Part shown: positions 1-8,472 of the stretch, piece by piece
How the letters are laid out: each line of letters opens with the position of its first letter
Position numbering within the stretch: the first letter of the stretch is position 1
NCBI GenBank assembly: GCA_900550735.1
Contig: URTD01000014.1
Span: 1 to 20,549 of the forward strand
DNA: 20,549 nt
Reading direction: 5' to 3'
Source: an uncultured Collinsella sp.
Lineage (GTDB): Bacteria > Actinomycetota > Coriobacteriia > Coriobacteriales > Coriobacteriaceae
The notes under the pieces: model-generated
The model's database searches: none
What the model was told of the DNA's origin: nothing
Seen by the model: only the letters and a program-made list of their open reading frames with translations
Program-made: the position numbers and the translations under genes

Positions 1-2754
1 GCCTGCCGTAAGGGGAGCGTTGACATCGCCCGTGCCCGCAAGCGCGCCCGCTTTTCCGGAGCGCTTGTTAGTGCTGTGGTCCTTGCCACTGCTGGAGCTG
101 CTTCCGCCGGAGCCGCCGTCCTTGTCAGTACCACCGCCACTCGAGCCGCCACCGTCGTCCGCCGTCATCGGTGCATCGTGAAGTCCTGTCGTATCCGCGT
201 TGTCGCATACGCCGACCTGAACTTCTGAGCGTTCGCACGCCGCGTCGGGCACATGAGGCTCGTGCAGTACGGCACCCAGCGCCGAGTTTGCGCCCGGTCG
301 AATTTCCTCGAGCGTTACGGGATCGAGCGCTACCAGATTACGCGCCTTCGCATATAGCGTTACGCGTTTGCCCACCTCGTCGCTCCAACTCTCGGGGATG
401 GCGAAGCTCATGCGGAACTGTGCCGTGCAACCCGGTGCCAGCACGGCGTTGCCGCTGTCGGCTACCAGCGGGTGCGTTGCAAAACGTGCGCCCAGCGTCT
501 CGAGCGCGTACTTCACGTGTGCCATGTCGTTGACCGAAGCGTCCTCGGCAAGCTCTGGATCGTAGATCGATGCCATGCGTGTGTTCGCTCCGAACCCGAT
601 GGATGCGCTGGAGAACGGCCGACTGGAGCCCTCTCGGTACAGATCGATTGTGCCGGCGGTCAGCAAGGTGTTGCCGTCGTTTCGCACCGTGACCATGAAG
701 GATTCGCCTGCTGCTCCGGGCACCACCGCGCCCGAGGTAGCGACTGCGCCCGTCGGAGTGGCACACGCCACCAAGGGTACTTCGATGCCGTGTAGTTCTG
801 CCTCGCTCTTCTCCGCGCTCACAATGTGCGTGGCGAGCGCGGAGAGCATGCTCCCCGACGTCAAAAATGTCGTTATCTGATCGACGGGATGGTCCAGCTC
901 GCACATCACGAACGGCTCCGTAAACAGATCGCCTGCCAAGGTGCTGGCGAAGATGCGGAAGTGCTTGCCCATCACTGCTACCGGGTTGCCTTCTTCGTCG
1001 TAGGTTTGCCCCACCTTGCCATCGGTGTTCTCTACATAGAGCACGCACCTGCCGTTGTTGCTTACGCTAAACGATGCCGGGCCACAGCCTGCGGCGCCCA
1101 CGGGCTGCGTTGCAAATGCCGATGCGCCTCGTGCCCAAGTAATATGCTGCAGCTGCTCGTTGACGGTAGCCAAAAAGCCCGTGTGCTGCGGCCACGGCAC
1201 CGCGTGGGGTACTGTGGCATCTGGCGACATAACGCCCCAACCCGCGATGGACTGGCCGATCACGGCGTACGATGCGCAGCCACAACCGTTTGCGGTCTCG
1301 TACGCAACGGGTGTCACCATTTTGCCGTTGATATTCTCGGGCTCGCCCAGCTCGATACTCGACGGTGCTTGCGGAAAGCGGAGAACTTGGCGGAACGTCA
1401 GGCTGTCGCCCGAAACGTCCGACCACAGGGTAAAGCACTCCAGCGCAACCTCAGCCTCGCTGCCGAGCGCCTTTTCTGCGGTGGTTCCGCGGCGGTGGAG
1501 GTAGGCACCCGACAGGCGCCCGTCGACCAGCGTCTTGCCCACTGTGATACGCGGGCACTGCAGGCAATGGTAGCCATCCTCTTGCAGGCGGCCGCGCGAA
1601 ATGCTGCGCCATGACGTATGCGACACCACGCGAACTCCGCCGTTGCTTATGCGTAGGCGCACAACGGACAGTATGCCGGCTGTGCTTGCCGCATCGAAAG
1701 GGGTGTTGTCGCCGTCGCGGCGCTCGCCCGAGACCAGCAGCACGTAGGCGTCCTGGTTTCCTCTTCCGTCCGTATATTCCACCACGTCGAAGTCGTAATC
1801 GAATATGCCGGTGCGCTCCACGTCGCCCTCGCCAAACCCAAGGGGGAAGTCCACGGGCGTGGGGGCGGACCACGTTCCGTTTGCCTTTGTGTGTACCACC
1901 AGGCGCGAGCGACCATTGTCGCCGTAGCGCACCGAAGCGATACGGAACAGGCATTCTACGCCGGCAATCATTGCCAGCTTCATGTGGGCTTCGCTGAGCA
2001 CGCCAGCAAACAGCACGTTGTCGCTCGAAGGCTTGATGCCGCCACGCTCGTCCTCCGACACGCCGGCAGAATTGGCGTTCGGGTCAGCAACGGCGTTCGT
2101 TGCCTGACCGATGTAGGTGTACTCATACATCGGCGCGGCATTCTCGTCGTTCTCCATCAGCACGTGGACGAAATGCTCGATCTGTCCCGTGTCGTCGCTT
2201 TCTGCATCCGCCTCGAGCTCAATGCACGTGACCGCTTGATCCCAATCGCGCACGACAGGCGCGGCGTTTACGGCAGTGGCCTTAACCTCGGCGCGTGCGA
2301 GCAGTTCGGCGTTGGTGACGATGGTGGCCGATGCGATAAACTGCGGCACACCACCCGCCTCGGCGTTGCCGGCCGAGCCGAAGCAGGCATCCAGCGTATA
2401 AGGCGTATCTCCACCCAATGCGAGCTCAGAGCGCTGGAGCACATACTGGTCGCCATTGTTCACCGACATATTCCACGAATCGATGAGTGTGGGCCACGAC
2501 CCCGACCAAGCCTTGGTGGTCCACTTGAACATTACGAACTGGAGTATCACATCGACATCGACGTCTGCACCTACGCGCAGTCGCGGAAGCTGGTGTCCAT
2601 CTGCCTTCTCGTACCCAATGAACAGCGTGAGGGATGCGGCGCCGCGCACGGCAGACGAAGCGACGCCTGCAACGCCGGCGCCAAAGGTGACGGCAAGCCC
2701 GATCTGGATGGTGAACGAGCCCGACGTGTTTGAATAGTCGAGCGAAATGTTTTT
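1..2754 (-). CDS. Large LAGTG-anchored surface protein, C-terminal part (partial, frame-shifted continuation)
   Basis: Read on the minus strand from about 2754 to position 1, this frame has no stop codon: I checked every triplet, about 917 codons. It has no credible start of its own and picks up exactly where the 2753-4261 gene stops, one nucleotide out of frame, so the two are almost certainly one gene. The protein looks secreted and beta-rich. Near 640-700 there is a CARDB-like stretch (VTVRNDGN). Before the left edge comes a low-complexity Gly/Ser linker (about 60-150) and then LAGTGD (positions 25-42), resembling the LPXTG/LAXTG sortase signals of Coriobacteriia; the expected hydrophobic segment and basic tail lie outside the window. 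The function is unknown; wall-anchored adhesin or ligand-binding protein is an inference. I do not recognise a family for the central region. It is incomplete at its C-terminus. Confidence 0.8.
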
Positions 2755-2762
2755 AAAAAAAC
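2750..2762 (-). other. Frameshift point in T7/A5 tract of the surface-protein gene
   Basis: On the coding strand the sequence is GCG, seven T, five A, C. In the upstream frame this reads Ala-Phe-Phe-stop. Skipping one T gives Ala-Phe-Phe-Lys-Asn and joins the open frame that runs to the window edge. The -1 alternative enters a basic Arg/Ser/Pro-rich frame that stops at 2571 and is clearly non-coding. Possible explanations are sequencing error, a real one-base insertion, slipped-strand phase variation, or +1 recoding at UUU UAA. Confidence 0.8.
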
Positions 2763-4261
2763 GCCGCGCCGCTGCCGTGCGTGTGGGCACCCACGGCGAG
2801 CGCCAGCTTCGCCAGCACCCAAGGGTTGACGTTTAGGAAAAACGGCACCGGTCCTAGGGTAAACTGCTCGGTCCAATTGAGGTCGGTTCTTACCTGGAAG
2901 AGGGCCTTAATATTGCCGTATGCGGGGTCGTTGTTGTTACCCCAGGTTTTGCCCACCCAATCGTAGGCGAGCGAGCCGTACAGCTGTGTGGCGATATCCA
3001 TCGTGAACAGCGGCGTGCAATGGTGACGAAGGAGCTTGGTGTTTCTTGGATCGGTGCCCGAACCGGCACTCATACTTTTGTACTGATTCCACTTCCCCTC
3101 CATCTCGTCGAGGTAGCGGTTTGCCTGCTTGGCGCCCGACTCACGCGGCGATTTCTTCCAGTATTCCGGATCAGGGTTGCCCGAATCGTTCATATAGCTG
3201 GCTGGTTTGTATCCTCCGCCAAACAGCACGTATCCAGCAAACGAGAAATCGAAGAGGATCGGAAATGTGGGCATCCAACACGTGAACTTATTGCCGCCGA
3301 TGCCGGGAAACGCCGCGGGGAAATCAAACGGAGTGATCTCTTGGTCCATGGTGGTGGGGACGATAGTGGTCGATCCGGATTCCGCCTTTGCCGCCGGCGC
3401 AGTGACAACGGCCATGGGGGAGGAGAGTGTGTAGGTTTTGCCCTGGTAGTCGAGGACAAAGCGCAGCTTGCATCCTTCTTCCAGAAGGCTCGATGCCGCG
3501 TCGAGGAACTTGTCTTCGAGCGTGAACGTCGCCAGATTATCCGCGCCCGATGCGCTGGCCTTGACTTGGCCAATCTGCGTGACGGTTTCGGATGAGCTGC
3601 CCGCAGCGGGCATCACTTTATTGATATGCAACGTTGCCTGCCCGCCCTGCGGCAGATGGGCCTGCACGGTAAAAGCGTGCGTGTCGGGCTGATCGTTTGC
3701 TGCTTCGTCCGCTGGCATTGCCATAAACGTGGCGTCGGCGTACTGGATGTCCCATTCGTCGAATGTGAGCTGGCGAAAGTACGGCTCGCCATCGGAGAGC
3801 GGACGTGTAGGTGCGGTAATGGCGGTGCCGCCTTGGACACGCGCGAGGGGAATCTCGACATCGCGGTAGCCCGCCATGCTAATGGAGATGCCGCCGTTAA
3901 AGTCATACGCGTCGAGAAACGTCGCCTCGTCCACGTAGCCTTCCGAAAGCGGCGCGACCTCAAAGATGGCCGTGCCTTCGTCATCGGTAGCGGCGGTGAG
4001 CTGCTTGCCTGCGGCATAGCGCGATGTGAGTGTGACCTGGGCACCCGTGATGGGCGTATTCTTGTTGGCGACGTCGACCACGACCACACCGAACATGGTG
4101 CGCGAGAGAACGAGCACCCTGAAGGGGTCTTTTTCGTCGGCATGGGCTTCGGTGGGTGCGAACGGCAATATGAAGGCGTTTGCGCTTCCCGGCACGCGCG
4201 GCATCATAATGCTCGCTAACGAGGACGCTCCGGCGACAAGTAACGAACGGCGATCAAGCAT
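2753..4261 (-). CDS. Secreted surface protein, N-terminal part (ends at frameshift)
   Basis: This is the 502-codon first part of the large surface protein. I chose the ATG at 4261 because GGGAG lies about 8 bases upstream and a signal peptide begins there; a longer in-frame start at 4546 would overlap the upstream regulator and adds a non-protein-like basic stretch. Residues 1-29 (MLDRRSLLVAG, then a hydrophobic run to ANA) fit a twin-arginine-type signal; AHA near residue 41 is an alternative cleavage site. Residues 50-120 resemble a carboxypeptidase-regulatory or Cna-B-like beta-sandwich (ITGAQVTL, DDEGTAIFEV). The rest is Gly-, aromatic- and Asn-rich and unfamiliar. The frame ends GSGAAFF at a TTT TTT TAA in a T7 tract; one base fewer continues into the downstream 900-codon frame. 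A 155 bp gap separates it from the LuxR-type gene, which may control it. Confidence 0.8.
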   Translation of the reverse strand: MLDRRSLLVAGASSLASIMMPRVPGSANAFILPFAPTEAHADEKDPFRVLVLSRTMFGVVVVDVANKNTPITGAQVTLTSRYAAGKQLTAATDDEGTAIFEVAPLSEGYVDEATFLDAYDFNGGISISMAGYRDVEIPLARVQGGTAITAPTRPLSDGEPYFRQLTFDEWDIQYADATFMAMPADEAANDQPDTHAFTVQAHLPQGGQATLHINKVMPAAGSSSETVTQIGQVKASASGADNLATFTLEDKFLDAASSLLEEGCKLRFVLDYQGKTYTLSSPMAVVTAPAAKAESGSTTIVPTTMDQEITPFDFPAAFPGIGGNKFTCWMPTFPILFDFSFAGYVLFGGGYKPASYMNDSGNPDPEYWKKSPRESGAKQANRYLDEMEGKWNQYKSMSAGSGTDPRNTKLLRHHCTPLFTMDIATQLYGSLAYDWVGKTWGNNNDPAYGNIKALFQVRTDLNWTEQFTLGPVPFFLNVNPWVLAKLALAVGAHTHGSGAAFF

Positions 4262-4416
4262 CTTGGGCTCCCATCCCGCAAGTATCGGTGGAAATAATCC
4301 AATTTTGCGAGAAGGCGCCCCGTGGCGGTAGTGCCGTTCAAGGGTCAAAATGTCCAAATTGATCGAGCGAAGCGCCGGGTTCCGGAACGCGTTCGATGCG
4401 CTTGGTAGTCCGGTCG

Positions 4417-5421
4417 CTAACGTAACATATGCGCGACCAGCTCGGCGCGTGTGCCGATGCCAAGCTTTGCGTATACGCCGGATAGGCGGTTTTTGACGGT
4501 GCCCGGCGATACTCCCATATGGCGTGCGATTTCGGCGTTGGTCCACCCACGACAGGCGAGCATGGCCATGGTGAATTCCGTGGTCGTTAGATCGTCGGCA
4601 ACGTCCTCGCCCGAATCGGGGTTGTGGATGCGCCGCCAGCCGTAGCTGAAGCGGTACGTGATCTCGATGATGCGCGCGAAGTCGTCAGGGTATTGCGATT
4701 TTAAGCATGCCTCGATAAGCCCCTGCAAAAGGCCGTGGTGCTCGCCAATGAGCTCGATAAGGCCGTCAGGACGCGCAATGTTCCAAGCAACTCCGAAGTG
4801 CGTTTTTGCGGCGTCGATGTCCTTGAGGCTCATGCATGCCATGGAGGCTGCCAGGTGCAGGAACAGTTCCGAGATCGGATAGCTCTCTTGTTTCATGATC
4901 AGGGCGTTTTCCGCCATGCCCAGACTGCGGCCATATTCGCCGCGCAGGTACAGGGCATGCGCCATCACGTAACTGGCGAACAGGCGCAGGCCTTCGGGCA
5001 GATGCGCCGCAAGTGGATAAAACTCTTCGGCAGAATACGGGGAAGGCAAGTGCAGCAGGACGCTCGCGGCGGAGGCGAACAGGATACGCGTGGCGTGGAC
5101 GGCGGGCGATTCCTCGTCGGCCGGTGTATCGAGGATGCCCGCAAGGCAACGGCGGGCATCGGCGATACGGTTGAGCGACAGGCTGGCATATCCGCAGATA
5201 AAGCATGCGGAATAGCGTAGTGCGGGATCGGTGGCGTCAAGATAGGGGCGCGCCGTCTTGGCAGCGAGGGCGGCCTGTCCGCGAAAGTACAGCGCTTCTG
5301 CCGTGGCAATGGCGCGCGAATCGGGGTCGGAAATGCCTGCAACCGCAGCGTCAATCTGCCCCGGCACAAAGGCGGTGCACATCAACGGCATGGGAACGCA
5401 TGGGTAGCCATCGCAGTCCAT
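4417..5421 (-). CDS. LuxR/NarL-type transcriptional regulator with helical sensor region
   Basis: A 334-residue cytoplasmic regulator. The last 60 residues form a LuxR/GerE helix-turn-helix (LTTTEFTMAMLACRGWTNAE, then IARHMGVSPGTVKNRL). The first 270 residues are Ala/Leu-rich helical pairs, like a TPR or MalT-type sensor, with no receiver Asp pocket, so it is probably an orphan regulator rather than a two-component partner. The ATG at 5421 is preceded by GGGAG at a 7-base spacing; longer in-frame starts (to 5604) give a basic N-terminus that does not look coding. It ends 155 bp before the surface-protein gene on the same strand, and local control of that gene is the natural guess. It follows the kinase gene after 68 bp. 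Family assignment is firm; ligand and targets are unknown. Confidence 0.88.
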   Translation of the reverse strand: MDCDGYPCVPMPLMCTAFVPGQIDAAVAGISDPDSRAIATAEALYFRGQAALAAKTARPYLDATDPALRYSACFICGYASLSLNRIADARRCLAGILDTPADEESPAVHATRILFASAASVLLHLPSPYSAEEFYPLAAHLPEGLRLFASYVMAHALYLRGEYGRSLGMAENALIMKQESYPISELFLHLAASMACMSLKDIDAAKTHFGVAWNIARPDGLIELIGEHHGLLQGLIEACLKSQYPDDFARIIEITYRFSYGWRRIHNPDSGEDVADDLTTTEFTMAMLACRGWTNAEIARHMGVSPGTVKNRLSGVYAKLGIGTRAELVAHMLR

Positions 5422-5489
5422 CTTCCATCTCCCAACAGCTGGCAACAATAGCAGCAATTGTACTCCTGTTGCTCGGGACCCCTTTCGTT

Positions 5490-6641
5490 TTACTGTTCGG
5501 TTAACGCTGCGGATCGTTTTGGAAGGCTTACGAGCATGGTGGTCCCGTTTTCGGAACTTGCTTCGACCTCTACCGTGCCACCGTGAAGCGCTGCAATCTC
5601 CCAAACGAGCGCTAGTCCGAGTCCTGCGCCGCCGTATGCCCTGCTGCGGGATTTGTCTAGACGAAAGAACGGCTGGAAGATGCTCTCTCGGTACTGCTTG
5701 GGTATTCCCGGGCCCTCATCTTTGACTCGCAGGAACACGTGGCTGTCGTTGTCGCAGATGGAGACGTTGACAGTCGAGCCGGGGCGGCTGTAATGGATGG
5801 CATTTTCGACCAGGTTAAACACCAGCCGATAGAGGAGCGTGTCGCTCCCGATTACTAAAGCGTCTCCAGCACAATTGAGGGCTACGCCCTTATTCTCGGC
5901 AAGTGGCGCAAGGTCGGTGAGGACCTCTTCGGACAGGGGGCCGAGTTCAACAGCGTCCCCGCAAGGGACACTGCGGAGCTCACTCATCTCGAGCAATACC
6001 TTGGTCATTCGAGACATGCGCTCAGTTTGTTCTTGTAGCAGGCCGAGCAGCTCGGCTGTTTCGGCTTGCAAACCGGAGTGCTCGGAGATGAATAGTTCAA
6101 TCTGTGCTTGCATAAGGGCGAGCGGGGTGCGCAGCTCGTGTGCGGCGTTGCCGGTAAACTGACGCTGTGCAGAGAACCCTTCGCCAAGACGGGCGATCAT
6201 GTCGTTGAAAGAGGCGCTGCATCGTTGTAGCTCGGTGGGCACATCTTCACTGAGTCTGATTTCGCTTAGATTATCAGGCTGCACACGCTCAACCTGGGCT
6301 GCAAAAGCCCGTAGCGGTTTGAGTGCACGGCCGCTCACAAAGTATGCCAGCACGCCGCCAAGGAGTGTGACTCCAGCCGTGATGTACCAGGCTGTCGTGC
6401 CAAAAGACTCCTGTGCGTCGTTTACGACGATCGTAACCTTGTCATCGGGGATCGCTTTCGTTGGGTCGAACGCCTGGGGCGAATCTTCGCCGGTTGCGGT
6501 AAAGGCCGAGATGTCACTGCCGATGGCATCCATGTAGCGCATGCCCGTATAGCCGACCAGGCAGTTCGTCAGCACGCATGCCGCACACGTGAGCAGTGCC
6601 GTCATGATCGTTATGCGCCATTGCAGCGAAAGCCCTTTCAT
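5490..6641 (-). CDS. Two-component sensor histidine kinase
   Basis: A 383-residue membrane kinase. A transmembrane segment at about residues 11-33 and another at about 84-104 flank a short extracytoplasmic loop of roughly 50 residues. A HAMP-like linker follows, then a HisKA domain with the phosphoacceptor His168 in AAHELRTPLAL. The ATP-binding domain shows the N box (NLVENAIHYS), the G1 box (DEGPGIP) and the G2 box (GGAGLGLALV). Its ATG overlaps the TGA of the response-regulator gene (ATGA, 6638-6641), so the two are translationally coupled and form a cognate pair. The loop is too small to name a ligand. Possible targets are the divergent redox operon that starts at 7400 or the ABC exporter further downstream; neither is shown. 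Confidence 0.93.
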   Translation of the reverse strand: MKGLSLQWRITIMTALLTCAACVLTNCLVGYTGMRYMDAIGSDISAFTATGEDSPQAFDPTKAIPDDKVTIVVNDAQESFGTTAWYITAGVTLLGGVLAYFVSGRALKPLRAFAAQVERVQPDNLSEIRLSEDVPTELQRCSASFNDMIARLGEGFSAQRQFTGNAAHELRTPLALMQAQIELFISEHSGLQAETAELLGLLQEQTERMSRMTKVLLEMSELRSVPCGDAVELGPLSEEVLTDLAPLAENKGVALNCAGDALVIGSDTLLYRLVFNLVENAIHYSRPGSTVNVSICDNDSHVFLRVKDEGPGIPKQYRESIFQPFFRLDKSRSRAYGGAGLGLALVWEIAALHGGTVEVEASSENGTTMLVSLPKRSAALTEQ

Positions 6642-7312
6642 TCTCCATCCTCCATAACGTAGCCCTCTCCAATCCGATTGCGAATCGGGTCGTATCCCAA
6701 AGCGCTGCGCAACTTTTTTCGGAGCGACGAGATATGAACGCGGGTTGCATTGCTAAAGCTGTTCACGCTGCTATCCCAAACGTGCTCGATAAGCTCCTCT
6801 TGACTTACCGGACGCCCTTGATTAAGCATCAGGTATTCCAAGATTCCCGTTTCCTTGCGCGTAAGAGATAAAGCCTCGCTGTTCACGGAGGCGATGCGCG
6901 CCTTGGTGTCAAAGCGGAGCTTTCCGCAGGTTAAAACTATGTCGCTTTGTGTAAAGCGTCTGAGGGTAAGGCTGCGGATCCTTGCCGCAAGCTCGTCCAG
7001 ATGGAACGGCTTGGTGAGGTAATCGTTGGCGCCGGCATCGAGTCCGGCGACTTTATCGGATACTTCGCCACGTGCGGACAGAATCAGTACCTTAGTCTCG
7101 CAGTCAGTTTTCCTAAGTTTCCTGAGCACGGTCATGCCGTCGATGCGGGGAAGGTTGAGGTCGAGTACCACGAGGTCGAAGGCCTCAACGTCCAGTAGGT
7201 CGAGCGCCTCCTGTCCGTCGTGACAGCAGTCGACGCTGTACGCCAAGTTTCGCAAGCTGCGCGCGATTGCGTCACACAGCGCCCGCTCGTCCTCGACGAT
7301 CAAAATACGCAT
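6638..7312 (-). CDS. OmpR/PhoB-type response regulator
   Basis: A 224-residue DNA-binding response regulator. The receiver domain (residues 1-120) shows the acidic pair ED near residues 7-8, the phospho-acceptor Asp51 in VVLDLNLPRIDG, and Lys101 in YLTKPF. Residues 125-224 are an OmpR-type winged helix (SLTRKETGILEYLMLNQGR, then ATRVHISSLRKKL). I chose ATG 7312 because AAGGAG lies 6 bases upstream and MRILIVEDE is the usual N-terminus; an in-frame ATG at 7330 would add six residues. It overlaps the kinase gene by 4 bp. Its promoter shares the 88 bp divergent gap with the 7400 operon; a TATAAA-like -10 is visible on the minus strand there but without a clear -35. Confidence 0.94.
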   Translation of the reverse strand: MRILIVEDERALCDAIARSLRNLAYSVDCCHDGQEALDLLDVEAFDLVVLDLNLPRIDGMTVLRKLRKTDCETKVLILSARGEVSDKVAGLDAGANDYLTKPFHLDELAARIRSLTLRRFTQSDIVLTCGKLRFDTKARIASVNSEALSLTRKETGILEYLMLNQGRPVSQEELIEHVWDSSVNSFSNATRVHISSLRKKLRSALGYDPIRNRIGEGYVMEDGE

Positions 7313-7399
7313 AACAGTCTCCTTGCACATTTCAAATCGCGCTTAACACGGATTTTATAGTCGATATGGTCCAATGGTCGCGTAACGAAAGGAGTGGTC

Positions 7400-7549
7400 G
7401 TGTTGTTCAAAGTGGTAAAACCCGTGGTACAGGTCGCTTTGTTGATCGTCGGAATTGCCATGGTGTGCTTTGGCGTTATGCGTGGCGAGGCGGATGCCGT
7501 GCTGGCCAAAGCGATTAGGCTGTGCTTGGAGTGTATCGGAATTGGATAA
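7400..7549 (+). CDS. CD1871A-type small CXXC membrane protein (49 aa)
   Basis: A very short gene that gene finders often miss. It starts at GTG 7400 with AAAGGAG 5 bases upstream and ends at TAA 7549, giving 49 residues. The N-terminal half is one transmembrane helix (VVQVALLIVGIAMVCFGVMR). The C-terminus is CLECIGIG, whose CXXC and final IGIG match the family I know as CD1871A-type CXXC motif-containing proteins (from memory, not searched). The next gene begins inside its last codons, so the two are translationally coupled. The neighbours are a membrane polyferredoxin and a thioredoxin-like lipoprotein, so the CXXC pair probably passes electrons or thiol equivalents across the membrane. That role is an inference. 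Confidence 0.85.
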   Translation: MLFKVVKPVVQVALLIVGIAMVCFGVMRGEADAVLAKAIRLCLECIGIG

Positions 7550-8443
7550 AAGAGAAAACACTGCGTCGCATGTTTTGGCCCGATTTCGCGGATTCATTCA
7601 GGCGGCGGCGACGCTGGTCACCAATATTCACCTGCCAAACTTTGCCAAAGGAAGTATCTATCAGGGCGCGGGAAAAACAGTCTGCGTACCTGGACTTAAC
7701 TGCTATTCGTGCCCCGCGGCATCGGGTGCGTGCCCCATCGGGTCGTTCCAGTCGGTGGTAGGTTCATCCAAGTTCAACTTTTCTTACTATGTTACCGGTA
7801 CGCTCATTTTGCTCGGCGTGCTGCTGGGACGCTTTGTATGCGGCTTTCTGTGCCCGTTTGGCTGGCTGCAGGAGCTGCTTCATAAGATTCCCGGAAAAAG
7901 CTTTCCACGAAAAAGCTTAAGCCGCTCACGTACATCAAGTACGTCGTGCTGCTGTTTGCCGTGGTGCTGCTGCCCGTCTTGGTGGTCAACGATCTGGGGA
8001 TGGGCGACCCGTTCTTTTGCAAGTACATCTGTCCACAGGGTGTGCTCGAGGGCGCCATTCCGCTGGCCATTGCAAATGCCGGCATTCGATCTGCGTTGGG
8101 ACATCTCTTTACTTGGAAACTTGCCGTTCTCATTGCCGTGGTAGTGCTGAGCGTTTTGTTCTATCGCCCCTTCTGCAAATGGATTTGCCCACTCGGCGCA
8201 TTCTATGCGCTCATGAATAGGGTGTCCCTACTGGGGATTCGGGTTGACGCATGCAAATGTGTCTCGTGCGGCAAGTGCTCAAAGGTTTGTCAGATGGACG
8301 TTGATGTGGTCCGCGCGCCCAATCATGCCGAATGTATCCGGTGCGGAAAGTGCATCGGGGCCTGTCCTGTCGATGCCATCAGCTATCGCTATGGCCTGGA
8401 TGTGTCGGCGGAAAAGCTTCCTTTGACCGCCGATAAAAAGTAA
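7542..8443 (+). pseudogene. NapH/NosR-like membrane 4Fe-4S polyferredoxin, frameshifted at about 7902-7909
   Basis: Two frames together encode one membrane iron-sulphur protein of about 300 residues. Frame one, from a likely TTG at 7542 overlapping the preceding stop, holds CVPGLNCYSCP, a downstream ACPIG and a helix ending CGFLCPFGW. At 7902-7909 the frame must change: one missing base (for example one T in CTTTCC) restores KSFSTKKLKPL and continues in the second frame to 8443. That frame holds a helix, CKYICPQG, another helix, CKWICPLG, and two ferredoxin clusters, CVSCGKCSKVCQ and CIRCGKCIGACP. The family carries electrons from quinol or flavin donors to extracytoplasmic acceptors. The following TlpA-like lipoprotein is a plausible acceptor. 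All cysteine motifs are intact, so sequencing error or a recent mutation is likelier than old decay. A start at the in-frame ATG 7455 is less likely. Confidence 0.85.
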
Positions 8444-8472
8444 ACAAGCTTCGACAAAACGGAGGAATGACT

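Noticed and set aside
171..2737. Several plus-strand open frames of 100-280 codons (for example 826-1614 and 1891-2733)
   Set aside because: They lie opposite the stop-free surface-protein frame, have Arg/Cys/His-rich unnatural composition and overlap one another. They are antisense by-products of high GC content.
2571..2876. The -1 frame at the surface-protein frameshift as the true continuation
   Set aside because: It gives an Arg/Ser/Pro-rich stretch that stops at 2571, while the other frame stays open for over 900 codons with a sensible protein.
4262..4546. N-terminal extension of the surface protein to 4546
   Set aside because: It overlaps the regulator gene and is strongly basic. The ATG at 4261 has a ribosome site and starts a signal peptide.
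7905..7916. Programmed -1 frameshifting in the polyferredoxin gene
   Set aside because: Only five A precede the G and no X XXY YYZ heptamer in the right phase is present. A lost base is the simpler explanation.
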